A stretch of DNA of 64,000 bases from Liolophura sinensis (lineage: Eukaryota > Mollusca > Polyplacophora > Chitonida > Chitonidae), in assembly GCF_032854445.1 (NCBI RefSeq), contig NC_088295.1, positions 28,571,385 to 28,635,384 on the forward strand. Reading direction: 5' to 3'. The notes beneath the pieces are model-generated. The model saw nothing but the letters and a program-made list of their open reading frames with translations. It did not search any database and had not been told where the DNA came from. Shown in pieces: positions 41,396 to 55,000 of the stretch. A program made the position numbers and the translations under genes. The number at the start of each line of letters is the position of its first letter. The first letter of the stretch is position 1.

Positions 41396-41811
41396 ATTTC
41401 AGCCGAGTTTTCTGGTCATACTTTTGTCGATCACCCGCCTACTTGCGAAATTCACCGCGATATGGTATTTACAAGGTACATCAATCAATGAAACTCGATT
41501 ACCTTGACAGTAACATCCGCCTCTGACTAAATTCCTAGTCACACACAGCTGGAAACCATGCACTGAGAGTAAGATTATCCACAGCTGACTGGTACGGATA
41601 CTGTAAGAACGATATACCCTTCCAATGTTTCCGACGAACTGGTTGATAGCACTTGTTTTTGTCCTGGCTTAAGTTGAGATACTTGAGATAATTTCAAGCA
41701 TGGCAACAATCCAATGTCAGTCAGCACGCAGACAAGCCTGTCCGTTTTCAATGCTACCGTATTTACCAGTTTCAGTTCACTAATGCTGAAGCCCGATAAA
41801 GGAGCGACCAC

Positions 41812-42186
41812 AATGTGATAATTTGGTATCTAGCGAAGGCCGATGAAGTAGCTATCATAGTGTGACAACTGGCATCATTGAAAGCCGATAAAGTGTCGAC
41901 CTAACTGTGACAATTGGTACCTGGTGAATGCCGATGAAGTGTCGAGCACAGTGTGACAGCTGGTACCTGGTGAATGCCAATGAAGTGTCGACCACAGTGT
42001 CACAAATGGTACCTGGTGAATGCCGATGAGGTGTCGACCACAGTGTGACAGTTGGTAGCTGATGAAGGGTGAATAAGTGTCGACCACGGTGAAACAATTT
42101 TTATCTGTTGAAGACCGATAAAGTACCGACCAAATCAGTGTGATAAATGGTGTCTGCAAAAGACTGATGAAATGTCGATAACTGTG
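41812..42186. repeat. 46-bp minisatellite, ~8 copies (array 1)
   Basis: Unit GTCGACCACAGTGTGACAATTGG, then TACCTGGTGAATGCCGATGAA. It abuts element 'P' at 42187. The same unit family forms array 2 at 43275-43835. Confidence 0.9.
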
Positions 42187-42505
42187 TGACAATTTGGTTT
42201 AATATAATAAAAGACTTATAGCTTAGATAGTTAAACCAGAACAACGACGGCAGTGTGATGTTTGACAAATGGTTACACCTAACCCGTGGAATACGGCCTC
42301 CAGTCAAGTTACCTCAGTTAGGTTTGTTTTCTAACTGTTCGTGTAAATACTTTACTAATAGGTAAAAACGTGCAGTGATGTTAATTGCAATTTATAGGAC
42401 GTCACTGGTCTAGAAGTGCTAAGTTGTGATCACATATAACATACAATAACACTGCAAACGGACCGGACCTCTGGGATGCATAGTCCACCAGCAGAATCCT
42501 GATTT
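42187..42505 (-). repeat. Interspersed element 'P', minus-strand copy 1
   Basis: The reverse complement reads CTTCTAGACCAGTGACGTCC, CCTAACTGAGGTAACTTGAC, GGAGGCCGTATTCCACGGG, GTCGTTGTTCTGGTTTAACTATC and AAGTCTTTTATTATATT, then runs into the 46-bp array. Good collinearity with 35140-35480. Confidence 0.75.
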
Positions 42506-42519
42506 ATGCAGGAATGCTA

Positions 42520-42868
42520 TATAATCAAAGACTTACAGCATAGAAAGTAAAACCAGAACAGTGACGAGTGCTAGATAATTGGCATATAGTCACACGTAAC
42601 CGGTGAAATACGGCCTCTTGTCAATTAATCTCAGATAGGGTTTTAGGTTATCCGCTCATGTACCGCGCTTGGCGCTCAGCACTGAGAAGTTAAAGCAAGG
42701 AAACATAACTGGTTGGCCAGGTGTCTGTATGATGTGACTGGGTGGGGCATCATTAAATAAGCCAGTTACAAGCCTCCTGACACCATGGCTTAAGTAATAT
42801 GAAGTAAAAAAAAATGCAGTGATGTTAATTGCAAATTATTAGACGTCAATGGTCTAGAATTAATCGAC
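42520..42868 (-). repeat. Interspersed element 'P', minus-strand copy 2, interrupted
   Basis: The 42520-42650 part matches the CGGTATTTCACCGG-type end, and 42795-42868 matches the GGTCTAGAA / GACGTC part. Between them, at about 42660-42795, lies a SINE-2-like fragment (CGCTTGGCGCTCAGCACTGAG). Confidence 0.6.
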
Positions 42869-43233
42869 CGGCCCGGATAGCACAGTCGGTAGAGCGTCCG
42901 CTTCGGGACCGGTAGATCAAGGACCAATTCCTTGATCGAGTCACACCTAAGACTTTAAAAGAGAAAGTTGTAACTTCCTCGCTTGGCGTTTAGCATGAAG
43001 AGGATAGTGCAACGACTGGTTGACCCGTATCAGTATAATGGCCCTTCGGGGCGGCTTGCTTGCCTTCGGTAAGTCGTCTCAGTGAGGCAGCACTAAATAA
43101 AAGAGCGGTGGAAATCCGTCCTGCAACAAGGAGGCACATTACACGTACATGCACCCTAATGATTCCTTCGTCGTCATATGACTGAAAAATTGTTGAGAAC
43201 GACGTTAAACCCCAAGCACTCATTCACTCACTC
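42869..43233 (+). mobile_element. SINE-2, complete reference copy
   Basis: Head CCCGGATAGCACAGTCGG, TAGAGCGTCCGCTTCGG (A-box) and GACCAATTCC (weak B-box). Body GTCACACCTAAGACTTTAAAAG, GTAACTTCCTCGCTTGGCG, GTGCAACGACTGGTTGACCC, CTTCGGGGCGGCTTGCTTG, GGAGGCACATTACACG and CGTCGTCATATGACTG. Tail CACTCATTCACTCACTC. Flanked by TCTAGAATTAATC on both sides (42852-42864 and 43232-43244), a likely target-site duplication. Confidence 0.92.
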
Positions 43234-43274
43234 TAGAATTAATCAATCATACAATAACAATAAAAACATGAAAT

Positions 43275-43835
43275 AGCGACCTCGATGTGACAACTTACCA
43301 TCTGTTGATGGCCGATGAAGTAGCGACCTCAGTAGGACAACTTGCTATCTGCTGAAGGCCAATGGAGTAGCGACCTCAATGTGACAACTTACTATCTGCG
43401 GAAGGCCGGTGAAGTAGCGACCTCAGCAAGACAACTTGCTATCTGTTGAAGGCCAATGAAGTAGCGACTTCAGTTTGGCAACTTGGTATCTGGTGTAGAC
43501 CTCTTTATGACAACTTGCTATCTACTGAAGGCCGATGAAGTAGCGACCTCAGCACGAGAACTTAATATCTGCTGAAGACCGATAAAATAGCGACCACAAT
43601 GCGAAACTTTTATGTTTTTAAGGCCGATAGAGTAGCGACAAAAGTTTTAAGGCTGATGAAGCAGTGTGACAATTTGGGGTGAAGTAGCGGATACAGTATG
43701 GCAACTGGTATCTGGTGATTGACGAGGAAGTAGAGACCTCTTTGTCCCATTTGGTATGTGGTGAAAGCCGATGAAGTAGCGACTACAGTGTGATAACTGG
43801 TATCTGGTGACCACAACGTCACCACAGCGTTACAA
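43275..43835. repeat. 46-47-bp minisatellite, ~12 copies (array 2)
   Basis: Unit GTAGCGACCTCAGTGTGACAAC, then TTGCTATCTGCTGAAGGCCGATGAA. Clearly related to array 1 but forming its own subtype with GTAGCGACC in place of GTCGACC. Units degrade after 43600. Confidence 0.85.
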
Positions 43836-45433
43836 CCTAACACTTTTGATTTGCGTAAGAATTGTTTTCTAATTGTTTATCGCAATGCTTGAATTACTAG
43901 TATAATACTCAGTAGTCCCTTCGTTGCATGTGAGGTTGATGAACACATTCAGGGGAGAACAATTTTGACTGCTGCTGGACGCTGACTAAACTTGTAGTTA
44001 TCTCCCCTGTATAGGCGTTAGCATGCCATATTGCTTGTATGCTCGTGACGCCAGTGCAATTGCTGACACTGTCATTGTTACAGCTAATACAACAGTGCCT
44101 TACGTTTACGGTACGATGTATTATAGTTCAATGTCTTTTCCAGTTTTGGGATGACATTTGTACACAACTAAACCACCGATAAAGTTCTAATCTGGTCCGT
44201 TTTCAACAAGACAGCTATGCCACTGCCACAGACTGAATGGACCAGTTTAACAACGCCACACACACCAACACCCTCCCCTCCCTCAAAATATTCTTTAACA
44301 TTCAGAAAAACCAAGTTCATTTTAAACTTTAAACTGAAAATATATTTCTGGATATTTCTAAGGGCATAATTTTATCGGAAAAGAAAAAAAAGAGTTCACT
44401 GTTTACTTAGTTCCCAGCCGTATGTAATCAGGAAAGTAGATTCAAGAACTACATGTAGCTGTGGACTTTTTTGTTATTTATGGTGAATGCGTGCTCAAGC
44501 GATACATACTGACATTTACAAGCCTTTCCTGTCGGTTTTCTGTAAAAAGCCAACCAGAGCATTAAAATTTGGTTACAAGGTTTGTTTTGAAAACACACAA
44601 AGAACGGGTTTGCGGATACCTGGAATCTTATCATGCCAATGCACTGGGTTATTAGCTCCAAGTTTTTAGATGAAAGATCTCATTAGAAACAAGGGTTATA
44701 CGACATTTGTGTTTAAGGTTTTTTTTTTCTGACCGACAAATGACCAGTTAAGACCCAGCCTCAAGGCACAACAACACCTGTGGTAGGGAAAAGACTTGCA
44801 GTGTCTTGTCAATCAATGGGCATCTAACTTATGGCGGCATATCAAAGAGGTATGGAACAGAGAAACACGGAGCGATTATCTCCGGCCAACCTTCCCCTTT
44901 CAGCCTAAATCCATTTAAGTCCACTCCTAATTTTCCACTAGGTAACTGTCGCGAAAAGGCCAGAAGCAGAAGGGCCGGTTAAAGCGTTTGGTACTCGGCA
45001 ACACGGTTTTGAGAGCTAGTTAGTCAAGTTAGAGTCGCTAAGGTGCCTACTGACATTGTCTTCACGCCGTTTTATGTCATTAAGCTCAGTTCGACCTGAG
45101 GAGGATCATTTAGACCCTCCCTCCCAGACAATGGCCTTCTCATCGGTGCGTAACGTGTCCATAAAGCTCAAACACCTGAACCTACTTAATACAGGTAGAC
45201 TGAGTAAGGCGTGGTAATCGCCACTCTCCGTGCACTCGGTTCTGGGCCAGGGATTTATTCCAGAAAGGCGTGTTTGACTTAAATATCAGAATTTAGAAAC
45301 AAAACTAACAGGTGTAGGTGGACGGCTAAACGACGGTTTGATATAAATGAAATTTAGTTTTAAATTCTGTTGCCAAATCTGAGCATCATATTGAAGGTTA
45401 TTCTGTCAAGCTAACTTTCATTTTCGGCATCTT
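43836..45433. other. Non-coding, no repeats recognised
   Basis: No gene supported. 44720-45260 is less AT-rich and free of repeats, which may mean unique or conserved non-coding sequence, but nothing specific is visible. Confidence 0.35.
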
Positions 45434-45615
45434 CTTTCTTTCTTTATTTATTTATTCGATTGGTGTTTTACGCCATACACAAGAATATTTCACTTATACG
45501 ACGGCGGCCAGCATTATGGTGGGAGGAATTAGGGCAGAGCCCGGAGGAAACCCACGACCATCCGTAAGTTGTTGGCAGACCTTCCCACTTACGGCCGGAG
45601 AGGAACACACCTTCT
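45434..45615 (-). mobile_element. SINE-1, 5'-truncated
   Basis: TTTATTTATTTATTCGATTGGTGTTTTACGCC tail, then ACGACGGCGGCCAGCATTATGG, GAGCCCGGAGGAAACCCACG and CCTTCCCACTTACGGCCGG. Preceded by a CTTT run. Confidence 0.85.
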
Positions 45616-48600
45616 TTAGTCTGTCTGAAACAAAGCCGTACTGCAATTCACACATGACCTATCATTTGTTTTTCTTTGCAACTGCTATTCTCTAAAATAG
45701 AGTCTATGTCCATTTTACTGGGAAAATGACGCCAGCACTGTTAAGTAATAAGTGGTGGTGAAGATTTCATTAGGATTATCTCAAACAATTTCCTCATGCT
45801 TTGTTCTTTGAATCGCCTTAAATCCTACGAACGTGCCAAAAATCGGATTGATAAAAGAAACGAAACAGACTTTCTAGCAGAAGAAGATTTATCCGGTCTA
45901 GAGGGAACGATGGCGGAGTAGGAATGAAATAGCATCCATTGGGGTTAAGGCAATTGCTGACAAATCTTTTGACGAGATAAATAAATCCGATTGAGCGTAT
46001 TAAAGGCCTTTATAACTCCACACGCCTATACGATTGGCAAATGCGGATTAATGTGGTAGTTTCCTACCCCGAGAACGATTTATATTGTTGTGGATCATGT
46101 TTGGACTCCTGTATTCTCAGCACACGATATCCTGGTCGTGACAAACATGAGCTTTTCCATTTACAAGACAATCAGTATTTGCTGTAACCAATAACCCCAG
46201 TTGACCTTGAACACTGTAGTCTTTTATTATAGAACGAAACTGAAGTGTCCTCGTCAACATGTTCAATAATTTCTCGATTAACTTGACGCTTGAATTTCAC
46301 ATTTTATTTTTAGCCTTAACCTTATCTTCTCCATGTAGTTAGTGTAACCTTTGAACATCCATGTTCATCACCATATATCCCATGTATACGGAACGTCCAT
46401 AACACGACGTAAATTCATGTTCAGGGGAGGATTTCGTAGAAACCTATTTTTGAAGATTTTGAGTTTGAAGATTTGAAAGAGTATTTCTTTGTTTCAAATA
46501 TCAAGAGTAGCAATAATTCAGGCAGATACTCGATTTGTGAATTAAACATGAAAGGGCAGCCGTGATAACAGTTTTTAAACCAGACAAACATATAATGTAG
46601 CTTCGGAACTTCTCGGTCAAAATGAAAAAGAACACAAAACACACACAATAACAAACGTGAACACGACAAACATTTAACACGTGTCTTATTGTCTTCTATA
46701 TTCATTGTGTGCGATACATCAGCATACATTTCCCTGAATTAATGCAAGATTGTTTCAATTTTTACATTATTGTGTCTGAACAATGTGATCAGAATTTCAA
46801 TGTAGTTACCTCCCTTTGGGCGCGGCTTACCCTTCATCTACCATATGGATATCGTGTGCGCATGTAAGGTTGGGGTTTTACGCTGTATTTAATAATTTTT
46901 CAGCCAAATGTATATTTGTATAGCGTATGCATACACTGTGTATTCTTGTGGCACCGTCTTTGCTGCTAAAGTGCGGCCGTCACGGAAGTATCATGTTGAG
47001 AATGTCCGGGTTCCTCAAGAAAAAACATATTAAGAAGTAAGCGTTCATTTGGGAGATAACGAGATAGTCCACATTCAAATAAGAATAAAGAAATAAGAAA
47101 TCAAGTGGGGAAAATAAATAAATAAGGCATCAATTAAGAATTTAGACAATTGGATTTTAACTTAGTTACGCATTCTGGGGTCTTTGCAAGAAAACAATCT
47201 GTAATTTTGCACCTATAATTCTTCAAGTAATACTTTGAATAATAATTCTACAGATTTTAGTAATGAGAAAGCACTTTCAGTATATGCACAACATAGTTTT
47301 CCAAAATGTTTACTGTAATTAACCACAGTTATTAACTATGAAATGGCGTGCACGGTTAGAATTAAGCTTAAATTTTGGTTGGCGCATGCAGTCCTCAACT
47401 GTGATGGCTCTGTGCCAGAAAGAGTTTCTAATTTCTCGTTCATAATTTGCGCTTTAAACTGGGGATTTTTTTCGTGGAGTGAATTATCCACTAAAAGTGA
47501 GTGGGACTTATTTGCAAAACTTGCCAAACCGACTTAGACGTGTGGCAAGCACAACGTCGGAAAAAAAAACAACAAAAAAAAAGCAAAAAAAAAAACAAAA
47601 AAAGAAACAAGACGACGTGAAGCTGTTCTGACAACTCAATGAATGCAATAATAATCTAGTAAAATCTTATTGTTTTCTGGAGTTACTCCCCTTGAGCACT
47701 ATAAATTTTCTCAGATGGACAAGAAGAATGCACCAGTACAAAACCTTAGCCATAGGTAACGACACAACTGACTGTCTGCGCTGTTCGCTTCATGACGCTG
47801 CCAGAGGTCGACGGAGTAAAGCAGTTTTGAGGTCATATGTCGTGCTCGCTAATTAGAGTATATCAACTACATTTGTTAACAACAAAAACCGAAGACAAAA
47901 CTTTATGCAAAGTTAACAACAGTTGTGCTGACTCTCCTCTTTCCTCTGATAGTCGGTTGGAGTGTATTAAATCCACGGGTGTGTGGGAAAATCCATGTCT
48001 GAGAGGGGGTAAAGTCATTACAGCAAGCAGCTAGCGGGTGACGAGGGGTGAAAAGGTGTTCCCTTAAGAAGGGCATTTTGCCCTAAGCATTGTTCTTCTT
48101 TATATCTACCTGGCTCAGTTAGCGCACTACAACAGCGATATATAATCAATCCGTTGAATGGCCAACCAGACGCTGGTTGAGTGTACGACGTGCTCTAGCT
48201 CTTAACCTCTTGTGAGTCTAAACAGCAAGCCCCGACAATCTTCCTCCGGGCGTTCACACAACGGTGGTCTTCAGGGCTGGGAACTGAAAAATGAGAAGAA
48301 GTTAAAGGACAGGTGGTTCGAATGTCAGATATGACAGCCTACCTTGTTCCTGGTTCAGAAATTAGGTGACTGTTGCCCTGTATACGAATGTTACCATACA
48401 ATAATTAAAAGGTTAAACCTGATGCATGTACATGTGAAAAAAACTGATTTCACTCTCTCGATTGGTGCTCATGAGATTTTATCTGCGATTAATTGTGTCT
48501 TGCAGCAATTTATACACGCGGCCAGTCTTCCCACGATAACTTGCCTTGCCTTTTGTCCGTTCAATTAGATTTGTCAAGTTCAGTCATCTAAAAAAAGTAA

Positions 48601-49308
48601 TCTTTAAGCTAATATTTGTACATGTAACCATTATTCTGATATCTCCTTACCAGCCAGCCCACAAAATAAAGTCTGTAGATGCTACACTATATTGATGTCA
48701 ACTTACATATTTTGAACTGACATACTTCGTCGAGATACGGAGGCTGCTTTTGACATTACTTTGAGCATAAATAGACCAACTCAACAATTGCTTTTTCATT
48801 ACATATTCTGAATGAGACTTTGGAAAATTCACGTAAAGATAAATTATTAAAACCGGCGTTGGGCCTCGAGAAAGAGATATGCACTGCATTAGCCCGCGTT
48901 ACCTGTTTGTTATATCAGAATATCTTGCTATGAATGACTCAGTTTTGTAATTTAATACTCGTTAAAGTAAAGACGCCGCGCATCTAGGTCGTACAGATGT
49001 TGTAATCCGAACAGTTAGATTTTCCTGTGGTATAGAGATGCTGAGTTTCTGTCTTCCTCTTGTAGAAAGGATGGGAAATAAATGATTGCACTTTCTTCCC
49101 GTTAAACAGATTACAACGCCAATACCATGAAAGTCTGATGTTTTATGTAAATTTTGCTTTGCAAGACCTATCAAGCCAATGTCACTTAATGCTAAAATTG
49201 GTCTGATGCAAAGCATAAAATTTTTTTACCATTTTCAGAAAGCTTTTCTGAGTCAAAGTTCAGAAGTTCAATACATTTCAGTATACAATCATTTAATTGT
49301 GTACCATA
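45616..49308. other. Non-coding stretch
   Basis: No gene supported. Contains a SINE-2 3' remnant (minus) at about 46866-46910 (TTGGGGTTTTACGCTGTATT, AATAATTTTTCAGCC) and an A-rich tract at 47560-47612. Short ORFs are at chance length. Confidence 0.4.
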
Positions 49309-50095
49309 CCATCGTAGCAGCGCATTGTATCACGGGATATTGTACTATTGTCACGTACCATTCCACGACACTATCCTAATCAAACCATCGTAGCATCGCA
49401 TTGTATCACGGGATATTGTACTATTGTAACGTACCATTCCACGACACTATCCTAATCAAACCATCGTAGCATCACATTGTATCACGGGATGTTGTACTAT
49501 TGTAACGTACCATTCCACGACACTATCCTAATCAAACCATCGTAGCATCACATTGTATCACGGGATATTGTACTATTGTAACGTACCATTCCACGACACT
49601 ATCCTAATCAAACCATCGTAGCATCGCATTGTATCACGGGATATTGTACTATTGTAACGTACCATTCCACGACACTATCCTAATCAAACCATCGTAGCAT
49701 CACATTGTATCACGGGATATTGTACTATTGTAACGTACCATTCCACGACACTATCCTAATCAAACCATCGTAGCATCGCATTGTATCACGGGATATTGTA
49801 CTATTGTAATGTACCATTCCATGACACTATCCTAATCAAACCATCGTAGCATCGCATTGTATCACTGAGATATTGTACTATTGTAACGTACCATTCCACG
49901 ATGCAATCCTCATCAAACCATTACGTCATCGCATTGTATCAAGGGGATGTTGTACTATTGTAACGTACATTTCCATCATACCATCATTATCAAACCATCG
50001 TGGCATCGCATTGTATCACGGTGATATTGTATTACGGTAACGTATCATTCCACTACACTATTCTTATCATACCATCGCAGCACCGCACACTGACA
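49309..50095. repeat. 76-bp satellite, ~10 copies
   Basis: Unit CCATCGTAGCATCGCATTG, TATCACGGGATATTGTACTA, TTGTAACGTACCATTCCACG, ACACTATCCTAATCAAA (76 bp). Spacing is exactly 76 bp between starts at 49309, 49385, 49461 and 49537. The first seven copies differ at only a few positions; the last three diverge. Relics occur at about 50490-50570 (ATCATTGCAGCATCC, TGACATTGTACTATTAC). Confidence 0.95.
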
Positions 50096-51894
50096 TTGTC
50101 CTATTACGTAATACAATTGCATTATGGAGACATTGCCCAATTACATTATGCCATTATACAAATGTTGTAAGCTGTTGGATTGGATATCAGGATGGGACAA
50201 TGAAACAACATGAGCTATATGATACCGAAAAATGTGTACCTGCTCAATAGTTTGTACTTTACATCGCTAAACTTGTATGCGGAGGGCGAAGCAAGCCATC
50301 GTTCAATTGGATACAAAAAAAGCAAATAGCACACAAAGGGAAATAACTGCAGAAAATAAACACACAAAATAGTTGGATAGTGCTTCCTGAACGTGGTATA
50401 TTACTTTGTGAGCGTCATGTGGCTTTGCTAATGAGCGCATTGTCTTGTACATCTTGTTTTGTGGAATACCATGTGGAACCAAGAATCACTATATTAGATA
50501 TTACATTATATCCTATCATTGCAGCATCCTATTGTACTGTGGTGACATTGTACTATTACAGTATTTCAAATCCTGTTTAATGTTATAGTACTGATAGAGA
50601 TCACAATGCCCGTAGCAACTTCAAAGAAACTAAACTATCCATAGCTCGCGCCGTTCATCATGCAAATGGTATAATGAGACACACCGAAAATAACATGTAT
50701 AATAAAACTCGGCGATGCTCAAAGATATACACATATATGTATGATAATTGACTAATTTTTAAAATATATTTGAACACTGGAGACAGCGGGGATAATTTGA
50801 GTACGATTATTCGTCTCTAGTTGTAAATTTTCACATAAAATCGGTGCATGACTGAAATAAAGCAACTGGAAAAGGTGTAAACTGGAACCCCAAAGTTCGA
50901 CAACAAAAACCTGTTATTTCAGAAGCGCAGTTTAAGAAATCGAATATTTTAGTGTAAAATAGGATGACAATAAGAATTAAGTGAGTAGAAAAAATTACCT
51001 CGAAAATAAGTGACCGTATTGAATATAGGCTACAGCTGTCTCTTTCGAAATTCCTTCCGGTGTTTAATGTAGTATTGATCCCCTGGAATGTTTAGACTAC
51101 CAGGACGGCTTTACAGGGGTGCGAGGTTCATAAGGCACTTCTCAGCAAGTATCATTAAGGCCAAATCCCGTGAAGTGACCAGACCCTGAGCTTACAGCTA
51201 AAGTTACTCTGATCTAAGCATATGTTACACGATACTTTAGAATGACCCTGTTGTCTACCATACGTGAAGAGATCGCCGTCTAATACGGCTATAGCATATC
51301 AGGAATCTCGGCCACGTGAGGATTTGTCCATCGTCTGGATTAAGGACATAGACTTTGTGGTATCTTTGGGCTGGTCAGGGCGAAGTGTTCTAACAAAGAT
51401 CACAGTTTAGTTGGGAAATTACTGTTTGATTTCTGGCGCTGTTTACAACAGCACATAAAGCACATATAGAAGACTTTGGTCGACTTTGTGATCTTCGGTC
51501 GAATTACTTAAATCCAGAATGCGTGCTAATGCATAATCCGACACAAACGAACACCTATATGTGTATGTCTACCTGGAGAACTCTTGATCAAACAACTCAC
51601 CTAAGTTAAGCACGTGGTACACGGCAAATATTTATCTTAATCGTCCCATATATAAGATGACATACCCGACAACTTGACCATCACTTGGTTATCCCCCTTG
51701 GTTTCCCTCTCCATACTTTGTCACTGGTCACATACCGTTTAGTTGTGATACATACCGTAAACTTCATTTGTCTCGTCACTCGCAGAACTACCACTGTCCT
51801 ACTTGAATGTCATTGATGCTCTCAGAGAATCCAGAGAGGGTAGGGGTCATGCCTTGGACTATTGATATACCCGCGTTGCTACAAACATAAACTC
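50096..51894. other. Non-coding; outer relics of the 76-bp satellite
   Basis: CATTGTACTATTACG-type words persist to about 50575. Beyond that no repeat or exon could be identified. Confidence 0.35.
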
Positions 51895-52045
51895 TCACCA
51901 ATGCTGGCTTCCTCCCCGGCCCTCCGTGGGAAGGTCTGTGGGATTCCCCTTCTTCCTCCAAGCATAATTCTGACCCCCGTCGAAAAAGTGAAATATTTTT
52001 GAATACGGCGTAAAATACCAATCAAATGAATAAATAAATAAACTG
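51895..52045 (+). mobile_element. SINE-1, 5'-truncated
   Basis: ACCAATGCTGGCTTCCTCC, GGGAAGGTCTGTGGGATTCCC, then GAAATATTTTTGAATACGGCG and CAATCAAATGAATAAATAAAT. Confidence 0.8.
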
Positions 52046-55000
52046 ACAAAACTTTCATCCTAAAATTTCTACAGATTGCATTTCGATTTTTGCCACAAGT
52101 GTCCAATAACTGTGCTTAAATCGTGGAATGAGATTAAGCCCTTTGGGACAGCATAAAAAGCATGAACTAAACCCTAAAGAAATCAGTAAGTGAAATAATA
52201 TGGTAAGAATGACCTTAATGTAACATTTGTGTGGAAGAGGTCATTAACCTGTATAAGAAACAAAATAAAAATCCAAAGAAAAAGTTTATTATCAGAACGT
52301 TTATAATCTTACACGTTGTTAAACGTTGCATTGTTCAGTACACCGCGATGTTATTTAACATCTTCCCAAAAGTTAGATTCTTGTTAGTTTTTCTCGATTT
52401 TGTTTTCAGAAAACATAATCATTCGTAAATATTACGACTGACGATGTGGAATCGCTCCTTGGTTTCGAACAGGCGATATCACCGGTCAAGGATTTGCCGT
52501 ATTCAGCACAAGACTGGTAACGAAACTATTAGATGTATATATGGGAGTCTTATAAATAATTTAACACTTGACATGAGGTTATAGCTATAATCACCGGTGC
52601 AAAAGGCACGCTCTGGTACTATTTCTAATAAGAATATGACATAATAGCACCATGTCTGAATGTGATCAATCACAATGCTTGATTAATTTATGCTTTCTTC
52701 AGAGTTTTCAAAAGGCCCGATACGCATCCATTCGGTCTTGGTATCGAAGGCGACCTTCACATTGGCAATTTACACACTGGTCTGAAAATGTCTTGCTGGA
52801 TAATCTTAGAAATATACGATTACTTATCTCAGAAAGGCCTGTCCAAACTTTAAGGTTTCTGTCACTGTCCGTAATCCGAACAGGCTAAAAGTAACGGGAT
52901 CTTGCTTAAGGTGCATACACGCCACTTCACACTCGTATTCCTCAAGTTTCAGTTTGTTAGCATTGTAACTGATCGATCAAAAGTCAACGGCGTTTCGAAC
53001 AGCAATGAGACTAGGGCATCGATTACTATGAGCAAACGTTTTAATCTGAAGAGCCAATTTGCTATATGGGGATTTAAATCCCCTTCACACGTCCTCGGTT
53101 AATCTCCGACCTGGTTATGGGCACACGAAGTCCATGTCATCGCCTCTGTTTTAGGTGTCAACCACGCGTCTCATTACTGAAGGCATAACCCATTGCATAA
53201 TGCATTTCTCTACTTTTTGCACACTCCAGTCAACGTCTCTTTTCTTAGCACACTTACAAGCAGTTCATATTAACATATAGTTTATTGCAAACCCTCTTCG
53301 AAATTGGGTAATTGATTGAATTATTTTGTATTGTGTGTGATTCTAAAACTCATACACCTCTAATTAAATCACCTGTTGGAACTGGTAGCTTTGCTGACAA
53401 ATTTAGAGGTTACGTAATATCGGTTATCGGTATAGTCGGTTTTTACGTGAAATTCCGTTGGTTAAGTGCTGAATGTTTATACTTAACCGTTTATGCATCC
53501 ACCGGTCGATTGAGAATTGACCTTTTGCTATCTTCTTGCTTGATTGTTGACGTGATTGTATTAACTCAAACCTTGCCTTTGTTCGTGACTTGTCTTTGTT
53601 TGTTTTTCTCAAGCTGTCCGTCTTCAGGTTTCTGACTAGGATGAGATTATATTAACATTAGCTGCAGCTAAGAGAAGGCCAAACTCAAATCCAGCCTAAA
53701 ACTTGTGCTCTCTTCGCCTCTTGTCACAATGAACCATTGTGCTCTAATTGGTATAGACTAAATGACCGTTAATGAAGATATATGTAAAGGAACAACATTG
53801 CATTCTACGCAAATGAATTTTAATAAATGAAACTATGTTTCTTGAGAAATGAAATGGATCTGGAAAACGTGATGTTCACTTGAAACTTTGGCACTGTTTG
53901 GGCCTTTAACAACACATCGTGCTTTAATGGATGTGTTCCAGTTTGACTGCACGGAGGAAATGGCTATAAAATGATGGTGATTTGTAAAGCCGGGTTCTGA
54001 TGTGAATGGCTTGAAATATTAGTTATGCTGTGGTATTTGCCCCCACCTCTTCTGTAGAAAGAATGGGGACACAGTTTTCTTGTGTTTATTCGCGCTATAT
54101 TAGCCGCCAAAAGCAATGTTTGAGCCGAGATTTTTTATTTGTATGTTTGTATAAAATTTGACAGACGCCACGACGTACTGTTAATCCAATATTTCTTTAT
54201 AAAACAAACAACTGATATTTAAATGAAGACAGTGTTTGGAAATATTAACATCAACGAAAAACGATCATTCTGCCAACTGCCGAAGTTTGCTCTCACCACT
54301 ATGACGACCCTGAATTTGTGCCACTGTTTAACAATGTCAAACGCAAAACAAACTCATGGGCTTATTCAACCCAGGGCAATATTTAAGCTTCGCCTAATGT
54401 ATAAAATAGAGAAGTGGTCATTTTGTTAGATTTCGAACATAATTTATTTTGAAACAGAGGATGGTCATTAGGTTGTGTGTTTTCTTCCGCCAAATAAACG
54501 AGGACAAAAGCTACTCCCCAATGTTGTGGGATGATATAACAAATCAAGAAAATCACATTTTCCCACCCTGCAGTTAAATGATTTTGTCTCGGGACAGACA
54601 CTGAATTTGAGCAGCATGTGGCTTGTTGCTTATGGGAACTACGAGTGACAAATCGTGCATGTCTTTGTTCTGTATTAGGTCAGTAGTAATAGTGACTTCA
54701 TTAAATCATGTTATTACCGTTGAAATTTTAATTGGTCTCGTATTTTATGAAGTTCTTGTTTTGTCTTTTTATTAATCTGGTTGGTGTATGACGATGAATC
54801 TTTCAGGTAGATGAAACCGGTGCAGCCGGAGTAAACCACCGACAGTCGGCAGCTATCTAACAAATCATCTAACTTAAATAAGCTTTTGAAATGCAGAGTC
54901 TGAGTTCTTGTCAGTTCATCCCTGACGGTAAAACAGTCAGTATAACATCTGGATTAGTGTCGTGTACACGGTGACCTTCTGTTCTGTGACCTCCTTACGG

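Noticed and set aside
41575-41811. 78-codon minus-strand ORF upstream of gene B that might be another receptor exon
   Set aside because: No similarity to any exon of genes A or B, no clear acceptor or donor at its ends, and length near chance.
45760-46060. GGATTA (Otx/bicoid-type) sites as an enhancer
   Set aside because: Only two exact hexamers in 300 bp (45773 and 46045), close to chance for AT-rich DNA.
49309-50095. Regular repeats resembling a CRISPR array
   Set aside because: Head-to-tail 76-bp units with no unique spacers, in a eukaryotic genome; a satellite.
53312-53635. 107-codon plus-strand ORF with hydrophobic segments
   Set aside because: No start context, splice sites, family resemblance or neighbouring exons; overlapping opposite-strand ORF; compatible with chance.
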